From Cyprinodon diabolis (lineage: Eukaryota; Chordata; Actinopteri; Cyprinodontiformes; Cyprinodontidae): a DNA stretch of 64,000 bases. The notes beneath the pieces were generated by a model that was not told the origin of the DNA, did no database searches, and worked only from the letters and a program-made list of their open reading frames with translations. The stretch is taken from contig CM060078.1 of assembly GCA_030533445.1 (NCBI GenBank), positions 22,239,591 through 22,303,590 of the forward strand, read 5' to 3'. Position numbers and translations under genes: made by a program. This document shows positions 13,201-26,100 of this stretch, piece by piece (the first letter of the stretch is position 1; each line of letters opens with the position of its first letter).

Positions 13201-16200
13201 AGACATAATGCTACGTTCACACTGCAATTTGAGCAGAAAAAAAGTGTCTGCTGCTAAATTTTTTTTATGCTTGTACGCATTAGTGCGTCCTGATGCTGCT
13301 GCTCCTGTTTTCAATGGCAGAGAGCAGCTTTGCTATATTTACTGTCATATATAGCAGAAAAAAGTTGCATTTTTCTAGCTCCAGCAGCTGCTGCTTGTGA
13401 AATTTTGAACATTTGAGCAAAGTTTCCAGGGGAAAAACAGAGCGGAAAAATTTTTAATTTTTTTTAGTAAAGGCCATACAATGCACGGATGTACGCATTG
13501 CTAGCTAAAAGCAATGAGCACTCATAAATGTTAGTATGTTTAAAGATATGCCTTTTATTTATAGTGCTTTTTCTTGGCATTGTTACATTACTTTATGGAG
13601 CTGCTGTACCAAAATATTTTTAAATATCACCAAAATATGATGCCTTCAACTGAACACTGCCCATTTTTAATTGTGGTCGACCCCTCGATCCCTAAATATT
13701 ATGCAGCGAATAGAGAACATATAGTGTATTTAGCAAGAAGGGACTTTTTGCATATTTGCAAAAGCTAAGTGTGACCAAAAGACACATCTGCACATCACCG
13801 TTGATAAGTTGCACCAACTGATTTATTGTTGGCATAAATGCGCTGTGGGATCCTTCTCTGCAGCTCTGAGACAGCGGAAATACACCCAATATGTAAAACA
13901 ATATTAAAACTATGTATAATTTTCCTTCAACTTCATAATTGTTCACTACTTTATGTTGTTCTGACATAAAAAAAAACATTGTTTGTTAGGTTCTAACATT
14001 ATGTTGCAAGGGACCCATCATTTTGGTCCCTTTAATCAGCTTTTTCCCCAATTATCAGCTTATTTTATTATTTTTTCACTTTGCTACTGCAGTTCACTTC
14101 ATCTGTTATGTTTTTATAATCCCCTACGTTCTATTGGATGTTTCCTTGGTTTCAGAAATTTGACATTGGTGTAAATATTTGTCTTTTCTATCTTACTTTA
14201 AACAGACAAGTGGTCTCCAGCCCTGCAGATACGCACAGTGTTGCTATCCATCCAGGCATTATTAAGTGCTCCTAACCCAGACGATCCCCTGGCAAATGAC
14301 GTCGCAGAGCAGTGGAAGAAAAACGAAAGCCATGCCATTGAGACAGGTCCGTATAAGATTTATTCTTTCATTTCTATTTTTGATTTATTGAAAAATACAA
14401 AGGAATGGGAGCACCAAGCTGCATTGCAGCTCCTTTGGGTCGTCACTGATTCGTAGCTGGAGAAAAGCTTTGACAGATGGCTGCAAATATTAGCTGAATT
14501 CCAGATCTTTGAAATTCCACCCACATCTAAAGCTTGGTGATAGTTTTTCAGGCTGCAGAGGAACAACAACCTAACAAACTTCATGATGCCCACTCTGCTT
14601 GCAGCTTTAACATTACTGTACTGTAAACACAAGCAGGGGGTGAAGAGGTTAGAGGGAATCCTAAAGGTGAATAAAAAAAATGCTGAGTGTGTGGGATGTT
14701 GTTATCTTGTCAGGATTAGCAGCCTACTCTCAGAAGTGCAACCCGTAAATAAGTTGTATGTATTAACTAAAAACAAAAATGAATTAATATACAGATTTAT
14801 TTAGTTAAAAAGCTGATTAGGCTGGCTATGCAGTACCTGCATCTTAGCACACTGTACCAATGTTCATCGGAAAGATAAAAGGTTTTGGAGCCTTTAGAAG
14901 AAGCTCATGTTGGCGGCCCTTGAATTGCTCTGTTTAGTTTGAGGTGTCTGCCGTTTGAAACCTCGAGCGTCCAAACATTTCTTTAATCATGGATGAACTA
15001 AACGCTCCCATTGGACCAATCCTGCTTCAGAAATTAATCAGCATGTATTCAGCTTGTTTGTTTGGAAACAAAAGCTTGGGCAGAGTTACCCAACTGTAGA
15101 GTAGGGCTGCGGAATATATTGTATATATTGTTATCCCAGTATCTGTAAGCTGTATTTATATTGCTTTAAACAGCTCGGGCTACAAAAAGTGTTCTCTACT
15201 CCTTCAGGTGTTCTGTAACATCTATTTGATTCTGCAGGAAATGTTTTTTTAACAGGGAGCACAGTGGTCCCACAGTGGTCATCATCCATCCAGTTTAAAA
15301 CTGGCCTGATCTTTCCTTAATCCCAAAGAAATTATTAAGAAATTATTATTTACTTTCCCCTCGCTTTAATTATTACAATATCTCATTAAAAGGTTAAGTG
15401 CTTTAATTCTTTATTTGGGGAATTCTTTATTCATTATTTTTTATTAAATAACATGCAAGTTTTTTCCTTCTATTTTTTTTTGTCATGGTTAGAAAAAATA
15501 AGGAATCGGCAAAGATTATCAGTCAGTAAAATCTTCATCAGTGGATCTATACCTTTTTTCATATTTAAACTTAAACAATAATTTCATACCTTTACCTAGT
15601 GAATAAGCTGAGTCAGCTTATTAGCTCTACATTTAGGTAATGGGTATAACTTTTGAGGCATTGCCGTTTATTGCTTTTTCTCTACCAAACCTCTCCTTCA
15701 GCAACAGTTTCTCTTCCTTAAAAATGTCAATGAACCTCAAACATGCAGTTAAATCTTGTGATCTTATCTCAGGCAATCTTTTTATGAGTTCCAACAGAGG
15801 AGCTCCTGAAGCTGACTGTTGAACAGCTTGAGGTCAGATTATCCTGCTAATTCCCTCTATATTGATTGCTGGTAAAAACAGCTGCTTATTCAAGATTAAA
15901 AATTGGTTTTACGTTCCTGGAAGAGGTTATTCCTCCATTTTTATACCGGGAAATCCTTACATTGAAACCAGGCAGGTCAAGCTAATGAAAGTGTCGTATC
16001 ACATAGATAAGACTGGAGAATTTCAGTGGCCTTTGTATTTATTGTTTGTATAATCTGTAGTCTGAAACCATTAGAGGTGCTCCACTTTTTATTTGTGTTT
16101 GATAAATGCAGCACAGATGGTCAGTGTTGAACAGTTTTCTTAAAGATCGAAATAATAAAGTTTCAAATCTTCTAGAGCTAATCGAAATTCAGCTCTTCTT

Positions 16201-17116
16201 GTCTAGTTATCAGATTTTGAACAGTTTGAAAAGTATTTTTTGTTATGGGAAAGTCTGGGAAATAGGAATATTTACAATTACCTGTAAATCAAGACTGTTT
16301 CTTGCCTTCAAGTCTTGTTTATCAGTCTGAGATCCATCTTTTTGTTTATGTCACATTTCTTCCACTTTGTCCTTCATCACCCCCCCTTTCACCCCCAATT
16401 CATTGTCCATTGTTTGTCCTCCTCTGTTAGTTAATCCATGATTTTTCTCTCCATCTTTTGAAAGGTTTTAGACAGAGAGGCAACTTTTCTGGTCTCTGAA
16501 GTGATTTATTTATTTTTTCCCAATATAGGAACAGGTAAAGTTGTTCCCATGCAGTCTGAAAAAAACTTGAGTTTTAAAGATGTTGCGCCTTTCAACAAGT
16601 ACAGAACCTAGAAATAAAGTTTTGGATTTACAGATCTGTTATGCTCTCCATTCCTATCCATCTTTTTAGTTTTCAGGCTCCGTATTTGAAGTCTGATGAC
16701 TTTTGAGAAATATCCTGTAGATTCATTAAAATGTCTTATGTTTTACAAATTTTTGTTTTACAAAAAATCTGAGCAGCAAACACATTTAACATAAGAAACC
16801 TTTTTTTTAACTCCCTTACTTTCCAAATTAACTTAATTATGTGTAGAATTTTATTTCATTCAAGTCAGAATGCAGCACATGAAGGTAAAGTGGCAGAAAA
16901 TGTTTTAGCCGTTTGTTTTAATTTGAATTAAGCAAAAATGCTCAAACCAATTGATAAGAATAATTTGGTAACTGATTAGAACCAGGCATATTACTTATTC
17001 CCACCCTGCATGACTTTACAAGCTTCCTGTTTCTCTCCCCTCCTCCCTCCCCTATCCCGCACCCCCCTGCAGCCCGAACATGGACCAGGCTCTACGCGAG
17101 CAACACTGAAGTATAG
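10226..17116 (+). CDS. ube2n: Ubiquitin-conjugating enzyme E2 N (Ubc13), 4 exons
   Basis: E2 enzyme that, with a UBE2V partner, builds Lys63-linked ubiquitin chains in DNA-damage tolerance and NF-kB signalling; cytosolic and nuclear. Coding exons are 10226-10255, 11829-12075, 14206-14346 and 17073-17116. All are GT-AG and phase consistent, giving 153 residues against 152 in human. It starts [15 protein letters not shown]. The UBC fold includes [20 protein letters not shown], the YHPN motif, and the catalytic cysteine in [11 protein letters not shown] (about residue 87). Exon 3 encodes [20 protein letters not shown]. The body is nearly identical to the vertebrate protein. Only the last residues differ (RLYASNTEV instead of the mammalian RLYAMNNI). 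Candidate polyadenylation signals are ATTAAA near 17449, and AATAAA near 17829 and 18687. Confidence 0.96.
12716..12860 (+). repeat. ATCC-tailed retroposon fragment in ube2n intron 2
   Basis: A short ATCCATCC run is followed by CATTTTCTTTACACGCTTG, GGGGTCGCGAGGGGTGCTGG and GGGTACACCCTGGACAGGTC. These are hallmark blocks of an abundant fish L2-like LINE/SINE 3' region. It is a truncated fragment with no open frame. Confidence 0.65.
14347..17072 (+). other. ube2n intron 3
   Basis: A 2.7-kb intron between exon 3 and the last coding exon. The donor is AG/GTCCGT and the acceptor is preceded by a strong C/T-rich tract (16985-17072). I see no other gene or complete repeat in it. Confidence 0.6.
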
Positions 17117-19320
17117 AGGAATCGAAGAGGCGTCTGAATGTGATCCACAAAATGTACTCCTACTCTGTCAACCTTTGAATTTAACGGACACATTAAAAAA
17201 AAAAGAAATAAGTCCAAATATATTTGAAAGAAATGAGATTTACTGCTGCAGACCCCTGGGTGACTTATGTTTTCCTCTCTTAAGACGCGTTAAATGTGTG
17301 TTGGCCTTTGTTTTCTTTTTTTTGTTTTTCTCCGTGTTGGTATTTAAATGCATGGACAAGCATCAACACCCTCCCCATGTCTTAAAGTACATGCAGTATG
17401 TTGTCCTGAGCTAGTCACAGACTGGTACGTTTGCGAAACTATTCATTCATTAAAGTTTTTTTTCTTTTAACAAACCCATCATTTGTCAGCACATCTGTAT
17501 GTCTTTTGTGTTTAAGCAGCGCAGAGTGAAAAAGTTTCTTTTCTTACACATTTATTCAATGAGGGAATGTAAAACGCATCGTCACTCTAAGGGTGGGGGG
17601 GATACATTTCTAAATTCTTACAAAAAAATTAAGTTGGTAGAAAAGAACGATTTAGCACCAAAAATAAAAATGATAAAGAGGGGTTCATTTCTTTTAAATT
17701 GTCTTGAAGATCCGTGTTACATTAGGTTTTTATTTTTCAAGAATACCAGATCTCTTCTCGCATTCGTCCATTTTTATCTCTTCATTAAAAGTTGATCAGT
17801 GATGTAAATCGTGTGCTTTAGCCTTGATAATAAAAGGAAATATAGAATTGGATGCTCTTATTTTAAGGTCAGTAATCCTTTTAAACTCTCTGGGGAGGGT
17901 GAGCCGGGTAACTTTGTCGTGACTTACGTTCATCCCGACGCATCTAGATCAACAACAGACAAATTTTTTCTTTAAAGAATGGTTTAGGAGTGTTGAAGAT
18001 GGCATTTCTTACTTCTGCCACCTCTTCTATTTCTGTTTTAAAAAGGCATTCATCCGGCCCAAACATAAACAAGGCAACATAAACCGGTTTATATGATTAT
18101 TAATATCCTTTCTTTTGAGTCAGCCATACTTAATATTGGATCTGTCTGTGATACTAATGTAATAATTAATGATTATGCAAGTGCATTTACTTGACTCCAG
18201 ATTTGGGGGGAGTATAAGGTCAGTTTGGTAGAAGACGGTTAATGTTATATAAAACATTTCCTTTATCACTAAAAGATTTAGTGTTGGATGGGGTAAACGC
18301 CTTGGGTGGAAAACCGAACGATGATTGTTTTGGTCAGGATGTCTCAACAGCCCAAATCATATCGGGGTTAGGACTTACAACATGCTGTAAAATACATTTT
18401 TGTTGTAGGGTGGGGGGGAGGAAGAGGAAGTAAATGTTCAAAGGTTGTTCTTTAGATTTGTCATCCAGTTACTAACTACTATGTTTTCTCCATTTGAACA
18501 TGGATGGCCCTAAAACATTTAATTTATTGTTTTTTCCAGCAGGAGTTCATGGTAGGAAGTGGTTCAAGCAGCTAGATGGAGATAATTGGAGATCAAACTG
18601 ATAAATCAGCTCCCCTTGTGTACTGATACAAAGGAGTTCTGTCAATAATTTGAGTACATTTGCTTACATGGCTCTTCAAACATGCTGTAAATAAACTGAG
18701 TTGAGTAAGTAAGAGGAGTCTCCTCTCTTTTGTTTATGCTGAAGTTGTGCAGCTGTAGTGTCAAGGTTGCTTCAATAGATTTTCATCTTTTTAGAAACGG
18801 CACAGGCATTAACATTATTCACCCACTTAACTGTAAATAATGAAACATTCAGAATATTTAATTGCACTGAACTAAAATTAATGAGGATTTTCTTTTATTC
18901 AAACACTTTATCCTAAGTTCTGTCATCCCCTGAAATCAAGGGCTTCATTAGCAGCTTCAGTTGTCCTTGAAAGGAATACCATACATACCTGGACTGCTGC
19001 TGGGTGTTTTAGAAGTTTAATAAAGGAAATTCTTTAAAAAGCTCAGATTTTGCTGCAACAAAGGAGACCGAATACAAGAGGAAGCTGTCAGCGACGGCCG
19101 CCTGCTCCCAGAAGAGGTAGGTGGTTGCGACATGATTGCATCAGCTGTGGATCGGTCTCCACAGAAGGAAATGTACATGTAAAATCTACCTATGCAGAAG
19201 AAAAGTCTCATCCAAGTAGCTCACAACCATATAAATATGGTTTTGGATCCTGTGCTAAGCAATGAATCATAGCTGTAACCATTTATTGAGACGATTCATC
19301 AGCCCAGGAGAAGAAAAAGT
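17117..19320. other. ube2n 3' UTR and intergenic DNA
   Basis: Non-coding. The first part is probably the ube2n 3' untranslated region, with poly(A) signal candidates at about 17449, 17829 and 18687. Nothing beyond that looks like an exon, and open frames here are short and unconserved. Confidence 0.5.
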
Positions 19321-19460
19321 GTCTGACTTGGAGGAAATGCCACTAATGAAGCACGGTTTAGTCATACTGTGGGGATGTTTTTCTTCCTCTGGAACTAGAA
19401 GGCTACAGAGACGAGATGGAATCAGAAAGCCCTGTCTGATTAATCTGAAGCAACAATGAA
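19320..19460 (+). pseudogene. Tc1-like transposase fragment
   Basis: The stretch encoding MKHGLVILWGCFSSSGTRRL matches the KHGGGSIMVWGCFS...G segment that lies between the two Asp residues in Tc1 transposases. It is an isolated decayed fragment without terminal repeats. Confidence 0.6.
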
Positions 19461-19758
19461 CCTGTGGCAGAATTTCTCGTCATCTCACCGAAACTCATAT
19501 AAAACTATGGTGTTATTTGAAGAGTGATGCAGCACCACAGAGCATGAGCAATAGGTTGGTTATTCAATAATGTCAAAAACTAGTGACATTTTTTCAGGTC
19601 AGAACAGGCTGAATAATTTTCAGACTGCAGTAGTCATTACAAAAAGATGTCAAGTGTTCAATCTAGAGAAACTACAAAGAATATCTGATAATCTGAGCCA
19701 TTCTGGTTTAATTTGCTTATAAAAACGGCAACAAGTTGGTTTTATTTACCTCCCTTAA

Positions 19759-20240
19759 AGCTGCAGTGTGTAATTTTCAGCGACATCTAACTTCCAGACT
19801 GCAGACCGCAGCAACATGAACATCTCCCCCCCAACAGTACGGCGAGCGTTACGGGACAAAATGTCTTCCACGACATCCGCATCATCTACCTTCTCAAGTG
19901 ATGAGGTTTGTTTACATAGATAATTTTACAGATAGTATTTCATTAGTCTGTGTGTTCAGTACCGTCTCAGTTCATCTCTCTCAACTTGCCGTAGTTACTT
20001 TCGAGCGTAATGGGCGATCTCGCAATCGCTAGTTTGTTGGCTCTGCGCTGCCATAGCGCAAAGATGTCTGCCTCCATGGCTGCCAGACCCGCTCCTATGT
20101 AATTATAAATAACGAATTCTAAGGCAACGCAAATATTAAGGTTAAGAGGCTGAGCTCGTAGATGATGATAAATAACATAGTTATGTATAATATATTACAT
20201 TTCTGACTGTATATCCCTGTAATTATTACACTCTGTAGCT
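19759..20240. mobile_element. TTAA-flanked MITE
   Basis: TTAA at 19755-19758 and 20241-20244 bounds ends AGCTGCAGTGTGTAA and, inverted, AGCTACAGAGTGTAA. A TTAA target duplication is used by piggyBac and Kolobok transposons, so this is a small non-autonomous member of one of those groups. No open frame of note. Confidence 0.65.
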
Positions 20241-20244
20241 TTAA

Positions 20245-20890
20245 GTGGCTGCAGCTGTGATGTTATCTATGGAGGTGGCTTAAAAACTATAACCACAAGG
20301 GGGAGCCATTTTACAAGCTCAGCTGCAAAGTGACTCGACATTCTCTGGTCTGAAGGCCCATTTAAAATGCATTTGTACACCCCTTATTTTTATGTAACAG
20401 TTCTGAAGAGATGACACTTTGGAGCAGGAAAATATTTCATGTAAAGCTTCATTAACAGTGTAAATATGTCCTTTCAAAATAAAATGCATATTTTGTTTAA
20501 AATGCTGGCAACTAATGGGACTGGAGCCCTGCCTATAAAGTCCAAACTTCTTGCAATTTGAGCATTTAAAATAGTACCTTCACCATACAGTTTCAACTCA
20601 GAACAGGCCTAGCCACGGTCAACTAAAATAGATGTATGAGAGGTGCCAGGTGCAGATAATTCCTGTGATTGTTTGCATTCAAGGCCATAAACATCTCACA
20701 TGATCTTCCTGTTGTACAAAGAAAATCTCAGCGCATCAACAACTCTAGAAGCGAGCAGCCATTAAGAAGATAAATCCCTGAATTTAGAAAAGCTTTAGCA
20801 TTCAAAATATGGTTAAAGCAAATGTAAAGAAGTCTGCTAAAGTAATGCCACATGACTTTATTTACACTGTGTGTCTTTTATTAAAAAAAT
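20245..20890. other. Intergenic flank of the 21-kb element
   Basis: Non-coding sequence between the TTAA MITE and the left target duplication. No gene or complete repeat is apparent. Confidence 0.4.
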
Positions 20891-21748
20891 GCAGAGGGCA
20901 GTGGCGGCTGGTGAAAAATATTTTTGGTGGGGCTGATATAGCCTAGTGTATGTCTCCAACTAATCTGGAATAAGGATTCAAATAAACAATTGGACAATAC
21001 ATACAATTTAACAGTAATGATTTAATTTACTATAAAATAAGAGTGACAGTGACGATTTGGGTCACTGTGACAGGGTTCTTTGGCCTCCAAGAATCCAGGC
21101 TCAGTCGGGTTACCGGTGTTGGTGATTTATTGTGCTCAAAAACTCAAAACAGGGTGCAAAAGAAACTAAACATATACAAGATACTCTGGGCCTCAGCCTC
21201 CCTCCAGTTACCAGCAATGTAACAAAGAAACAGAAAACAGAAATGGCCGCTCTTCTTCGACGAAGGTACTTTTTATCAGTTTGATTAAACGGTATAATTC
21301 AACATGGAAAAAACAGAAAAACGACCGTTTTCTCCTCAGAAAACGATTCGTTTTCCCGTTTTGTGGTTTCTGCACATAAAACCAAAATCCATTAAACGGC
21401 TCGATTTGGGTTTTTTTGTTTTCGCCCCCAAAACGGAAACACCAGTCAATTTTCGGTTTCAGAAGTGGGCGTGGCTTTCAAGCCCGCCGGTCCGGTGCCC
21501 TTCAAAATAAAGGCATGGCATGGAGAAACTTTCGTTGTATTTCCTGCCCTCATCGTAGCTTTTGCTTGTGTTCGAAATAAAAGCAGGTCTTATACATATA
21601 TAAATATATACATATATTTAGATGTAATATATATTTATATTTTTTATAGCTACAGGGTTTACTCGGAATAAAGTCATCAGAGAGATTTAACTGCGACAGA
21701 ACAGACATGGTAAATTTGACACTCACGACAGGTATTTTAAATGACCAG

Positions 21749-23046
21749 CAGTGTTGGGCACGTTACTTTGAAAAAGTAATTAGTTATAGTTACTAGTTAC
21801 TTCTCCCAAAAAGTAACTGAGTTACTAACTGAGTTACTCCACAATAAAAGTAACTAGTTACTAGTAAAAGTAACTATTTTGTTACTTTTGCGTTTCTCGC
21901 CCCCGTAACCCTCACCACCCAGCCCCCACCTTCTTGCCGTGTGTTTCCAAAGCCAGCTGAATAGAGAGGACGACAAAGACAAGAACCTGCAGAGAGTTTT
22001 GCATTTATTGCAACTCAATGTAAATGACATCAGGGGGGAACACGATGTAAGGTTTTTTAACAGGGCATTCAGATCTGGTGAAATTAATAACTGGTGATGT
22101 TTAATTCTGAAATCCTGTGTGTTTGGGTTGTTATAGATACTGCAACATCTATCTATCTAGATCTATACTCTGTGTGTGACATAAAATATGGATCTCCATC
22201 CCTGCCACAAAGGCCATCAAATAATGTTTAAAATAAAAAATACAGTAGGTTGAAAAGGCAGAGTATCCATCCATCCATCCATCCATCCATCCATCCATCC
22301 ATCCATCCATCCATATTCTCCCTTTCTCCATATAGGCTATCATTTCTGGCTGTTGTCAGGTTAATCATTTGATCGTTCCCGCTCTCCATAGTTCTCCTGT
22401 GGCGCGAGCACAGGGCGACTGTTGCGCGCCTTTAGCGATCATGCGCGTTTCCTGTCGCTTGCGCGGTGACTCTTGCCGCCTGCGCTGTGCGGAGATGCAG
22501 AGGAAACCGTTATGTGATGGGGAAACGCAGCTCGATGTAACACCTGTATTTCCATCAGGAAAACGCTGTTTTGCTGCTGGAGTCCTCCTCACTCTCCATC
22601 TCTCTGTGTGTGCTGTACGTTAACACCCGCCAGCAGAAACACCCACCTACCCAACTAACAGATGGAATCTCAATATACATCAGCCATTCTCATCCTCCCC
22701 TCTCTCATGACAAGACGCGCACCTCTGGATGACCTAAAAAAATAATCTTTAATATCTCTTAAACAAAAGTAGCACAAACAATATTTTTTTCTGCACAAAT
22801 CTGCACTAACGTTGCACTAACCATTCAGTCTATTTGCAGAGTTTTTTTTGACGTGGGTGGGGTGTCAACTTCACGCAGCGCACGAGTCCTATCATGAAAA
22901 GAGGTTCATTGTGCGACCTGAGTAACGCGCATTAACGGGGTGTCTGCAACGGTAACTGCGTTATAGTTACAGTCAAAGTAATTAGGTAGATTACTCGTTA
23001 CTAAAACAAGGTAACGTTACTTTCAACGCCGTTAGTCCCATCACTG
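21749..23046. mobile_element. hAT-type non-autonomous element nested in the giant element
   Basis: Begins CAGTGTTGGGCACGTTACTT and ends with the inverted form CCCATCACTG, with an exact 8-bp duplication ATGACCAG at 21741-21748 and 23047-23054. Subterminal GTAACTAGTTACT and GTTACTTT repeats occur at both ends, as in the abundant fish elements of this kind. It carries its own ATCC microsatellite and a GC-rich core (about 22380-22560). No intact transposase. Confidence 0.82.
22265..22314. repeat. ATCC microsatellite
   Basis: About twelve uninterrupted copies of the tetranucleotide ATCC, inside the hAT-type element. Likely polymorphic in length. Confidence 0.95.
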
Positions 23047-23754
23047 ATGACCAGCAGATGTCGCTGTGCATCAATGGGACAATTTATCGCAATATCAAGC
23101 GTATTTTACCACCTCATAGTCAATAAATGGAACATTTATGAAACGGAGTGCTGTGTGAGGAACTTCATTTTTGTGGCGGTAAAAAATCTGGAATTTTTTT
23201 AGAGATATATCTGGGGAAACAGCCAATACAAACAGGAGTGAGGTGAAAAAATCCCTGCATTTCCATGCCTGAGATGTTTGTACCTCTACAGCAAGATAAT
23301 ATTCTTATATAAATACATACTGATAGGATACTATGCAAACTCAATTTTAACAGTCTTGCCGGGGCTGGGTGATTTGATTCTGCGCTGGCACATCGTCCTG
23401 CGCTTGAGTTCAGATGTGCATAAAGGTACATGTTGATTCGCACTTTTTAGTCGCATATGAGGGGACATGTAACATCAGGGGCTTTGGCTCAGACCCGTCA
23501 TTTGTCCTTGTCCCTTTACAGTCTTTACGAATGAATTCCGTCCGCTCCAACAAAATCTGAGAACGTGAAACTGAGTCTTTGGCATGCGTAATTACGCAGA
23601 GCACCCTGCGCAATAGAGATTTGTCTGATCAAGGCAGTGATTGAGGTGACAAACCTGTCGCTGTGAAAGGGGATGAAAATTATTATAAACGTTAAGAGGT
23701 AAGAAGTGATTGGAGTTAAAAAAAAATACTTTTTGTTGCAGTAAATTCTATTAC

Positions 23755-24179
23755 TGTCATGGTCCTGGTCTGATTGTTCCTGTTTTCCTTAGTTATCCAT
23801 TTGTTGTCCTCTGCTGCCCTCTTGTGTCCTCCCTTCCTGTTTCTCTGTCCTGCCAAGCACCTGTTGCCAATTTCCTCTTCAGCTCTCTCTCTGTCTCTGT
23901 CCCCTTTAAAAGCCCTCCCTGTTCAGTTCCTGTTTGCTGGATCCTCGTCAAACATCCCGTCTTGCTTCCTGTCTATTACCTGCCTGCCCTGTCTCGTCTC
24001 TCCCTGGCTTCTAGTTTTGATTTACCCCTGATGTCTCCTTGGTTCACGTTCGTTTGCTGTTTTTCTGTTGGGCTCTGATTCCTGCCCCTGGTTCTGTGAA
24101 CCAGAAAAAACAGGCTTTATTCACCTCTGCCTACTGGTCTCTGCGTTTGGGTCCTCCTTACAAACACCGATTAATGACA
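23755..24179 (+). mobile_element. Solo LTR of a retrotransposon
   Basis: 425 bp starting TGTCATGGTCCTGG and ending TTAATGACA, the TG...CA form of an LTR. It is flanked by an exact 5-bp duplication ATTAC (23750-23754 and 24180-24184). The 3' block CTGCGTTTGGGTCCTCCTTA resembles the end of fish Ty3/gypsy-type LTRs. No internal coding region or second LTR remains, so it arose by LTR-LTR recombination. Confidence 0.82.
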
Positions 24180-24359
24180 ATTACTGTCATTCTAATTTAT
24201 ATTTTAAGATTCAGTAAGTTTTTCAATATTTTTAAGTAATATGTGAATTATATAGTTAGAGTGAGATGTATTTAGGTTTCCTTATACCATTAAATATGAA
24301 TTATTGTATGTACATACACTTACATTCTAAACCAACTTTACTATGAAAATGCAGGGTTT

Positions 24360-26100
24360 TGAGACGAACGCACAACACATGCGCACTGTGGCTACAACAG
24401 GACCGACTTTCTGTGTCCAGACGTCTGAGGATCACAGAGCAACATGTAGCACTTAAGTCATTTCACAGGTAAGTTATTATTGTTCTGTTTTAAATGATCG
24501 ATAATAAATCATTATGCATACGTCACCAATCATAAGTTTATGAACTAGCATAGAACGTGATTTTGTTCTCTGTAAAACAAATGGGGGTGACATGGAAGTA
24601 ATGTAATTTAATGTATGCTGCGAATTAAGAATGAGAGGGAGAAATAATGAAAATCTTCGATTAACGCCCTAAATAGGGTTTAAACAAGTGTTTACTGGTG
24701 GAAAGAGAACATGCAAACTCCACACCTGAGCAGGAGTCAAACTGTGAGGCATGAGGGCTAACCACTGTCCAGCATGCTGGCCATCCAAACTCATAATACA
24801 TTAGATATATTTTCACCAGTCTGTACCAACATGGGTTAACTGTTTTTTTTTAAATCACAGATAAAAAGTTATTTCACTGTTTGTAGGACCTATTTTCTCC
24901 TGTGGCCCTTAAGCATTTAACTTTGTTAAGCTGTAACTATGCTTAATGAATAACTTGACAAATACACACGAAAGCTGATGAAAGCCAGGGGAGGAGTTTT
25001 GGGGCCCAAGACGAGTTTGCTCCTGGACCGACTGAGTCAGGTGTGCTTGTTTTGCTTGTTTATGTTTTACAGGGAGATGGACCTACTTTTTTCTGATTCA
25101 CAGACAGATCAAATTCTTTGGCAATGCAGTAAAGTGTTTCATGTAGATTAACAGGACCATCTCAGTATTTTTCTGTTCTTTGTGCTCTACTAGTGATGTA
25201 ACAATATTACAATACTACTCTACCTACCTCAATAACAAGCCTGTGACATGTATTGCATTGTAAGACACCATTGATGTATCAGCATTGACGTAACTTATTA
25301 CTTACATTTATGAAATAAAATACGATGTCTTGCTGCCCTCAGCTCCTTCTCCATCGCTCCCTCAGTCACCCACTTCATCTCGCTCTTTCTCTGATATCTG
25401 GTCACACGATCGGTTCAAGACACCCCTAAGTCTTAAACTTCCCTCACATGCTCATTGTGTATTTATAATGCTTATGTTTATGTTCTTAATCTGTTCACAG
25501 AAACAGAGCATTGAGGTGAGAAGAGAAGCCATTATCTCCAGCCTTATACTGTACCATGGGAAGAAGGAATATGACTTTTTGAGGACTGCTTGGTAGGTCA
25601 TGTTTTCAAACCTTTAAAAATAATTTTGAACAAGGGGTTCATTTAAAGGGACATAGTGTTTGAAAGTGATTCATAAATGGGTAATTATCGCAGCATGTTA
25701 CCATTGTGAAATTTCTTTCAGACACTCCGGCTAGGTTTAGGTTTCCTGCTTTATTTTATATAGTTTTTAATATTTTAAATTCAAATATTGTATAGAAAGA
25801 CATGCATGGAAACCATCTGTGTTAGACCGCTGACTCACATCAAATGGGATACCCTCACAGCACAGGGGAAGAAGCTGTTTCTGAGTTTATTAGTTTTTTA
25901 TATTTGATGTTTCTGAAGCGTTAATCTGTAACAATATCTAGTATAAGTCATTTTGCCTTATGTAACTGTGGTGTAAATAATTGTATGCTGAAGTTATTGG
26001 CTTGCTACAAGAGTGATTGATTTGTAATGTTTATATGTTACAGTTTACGATGGCTAAAGCGATGGCAGTGGTCAGAGGCCACTCTTCAATAAACAACTGA
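24360..26100 (+). CDS. Possible multi-exon gene of the giant element (uncertain)
   Basis: I do not recognise a full gene here. An exon-like block ends at about 24471 with a strong donor (CACAG/GTAAGT). An acceptor at 25342 leads into a Ser/Pro-rich frame (SPTSSRSFSDIWSHDRF). A further acceptor at about 25500 opens KQSIEVRREAIISSLILYHG and continues to DFLRTA, with a donor at about 25592. A block after an acceptor at 26041 could end the protein soon after in LRWLKRWQWSEATLQ, with an AATAAA just beyond. The Ser/Pro linker and basic helical block resemble, loosely, the N-terminal part of fish G2E3-like proteins. The exon linkage is a guess, and it could be a degraded upstream part of the HECT gene or a separate cargo gene. 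Confidence 0.3.

Noticed and set aside
13200..13800. Possible MITE starting ACGTTCACACTGCA
   Set aside because: A convincing inverted partner end and target duplication could not be found.
17010..17414. 134-codon frame overlapping the last ube2n exon
   Set aside because: It runs in a different frame from the ube2n reading, which is fixed by the acceptor at 17072 and by family similarity.
23710..24078. 122-codon Leu/Pro/Ser-rich frame
   Set aside because: It lies inside the solo LTR (23755-24179), whose pyrimidine-rich sequence gives few stops.
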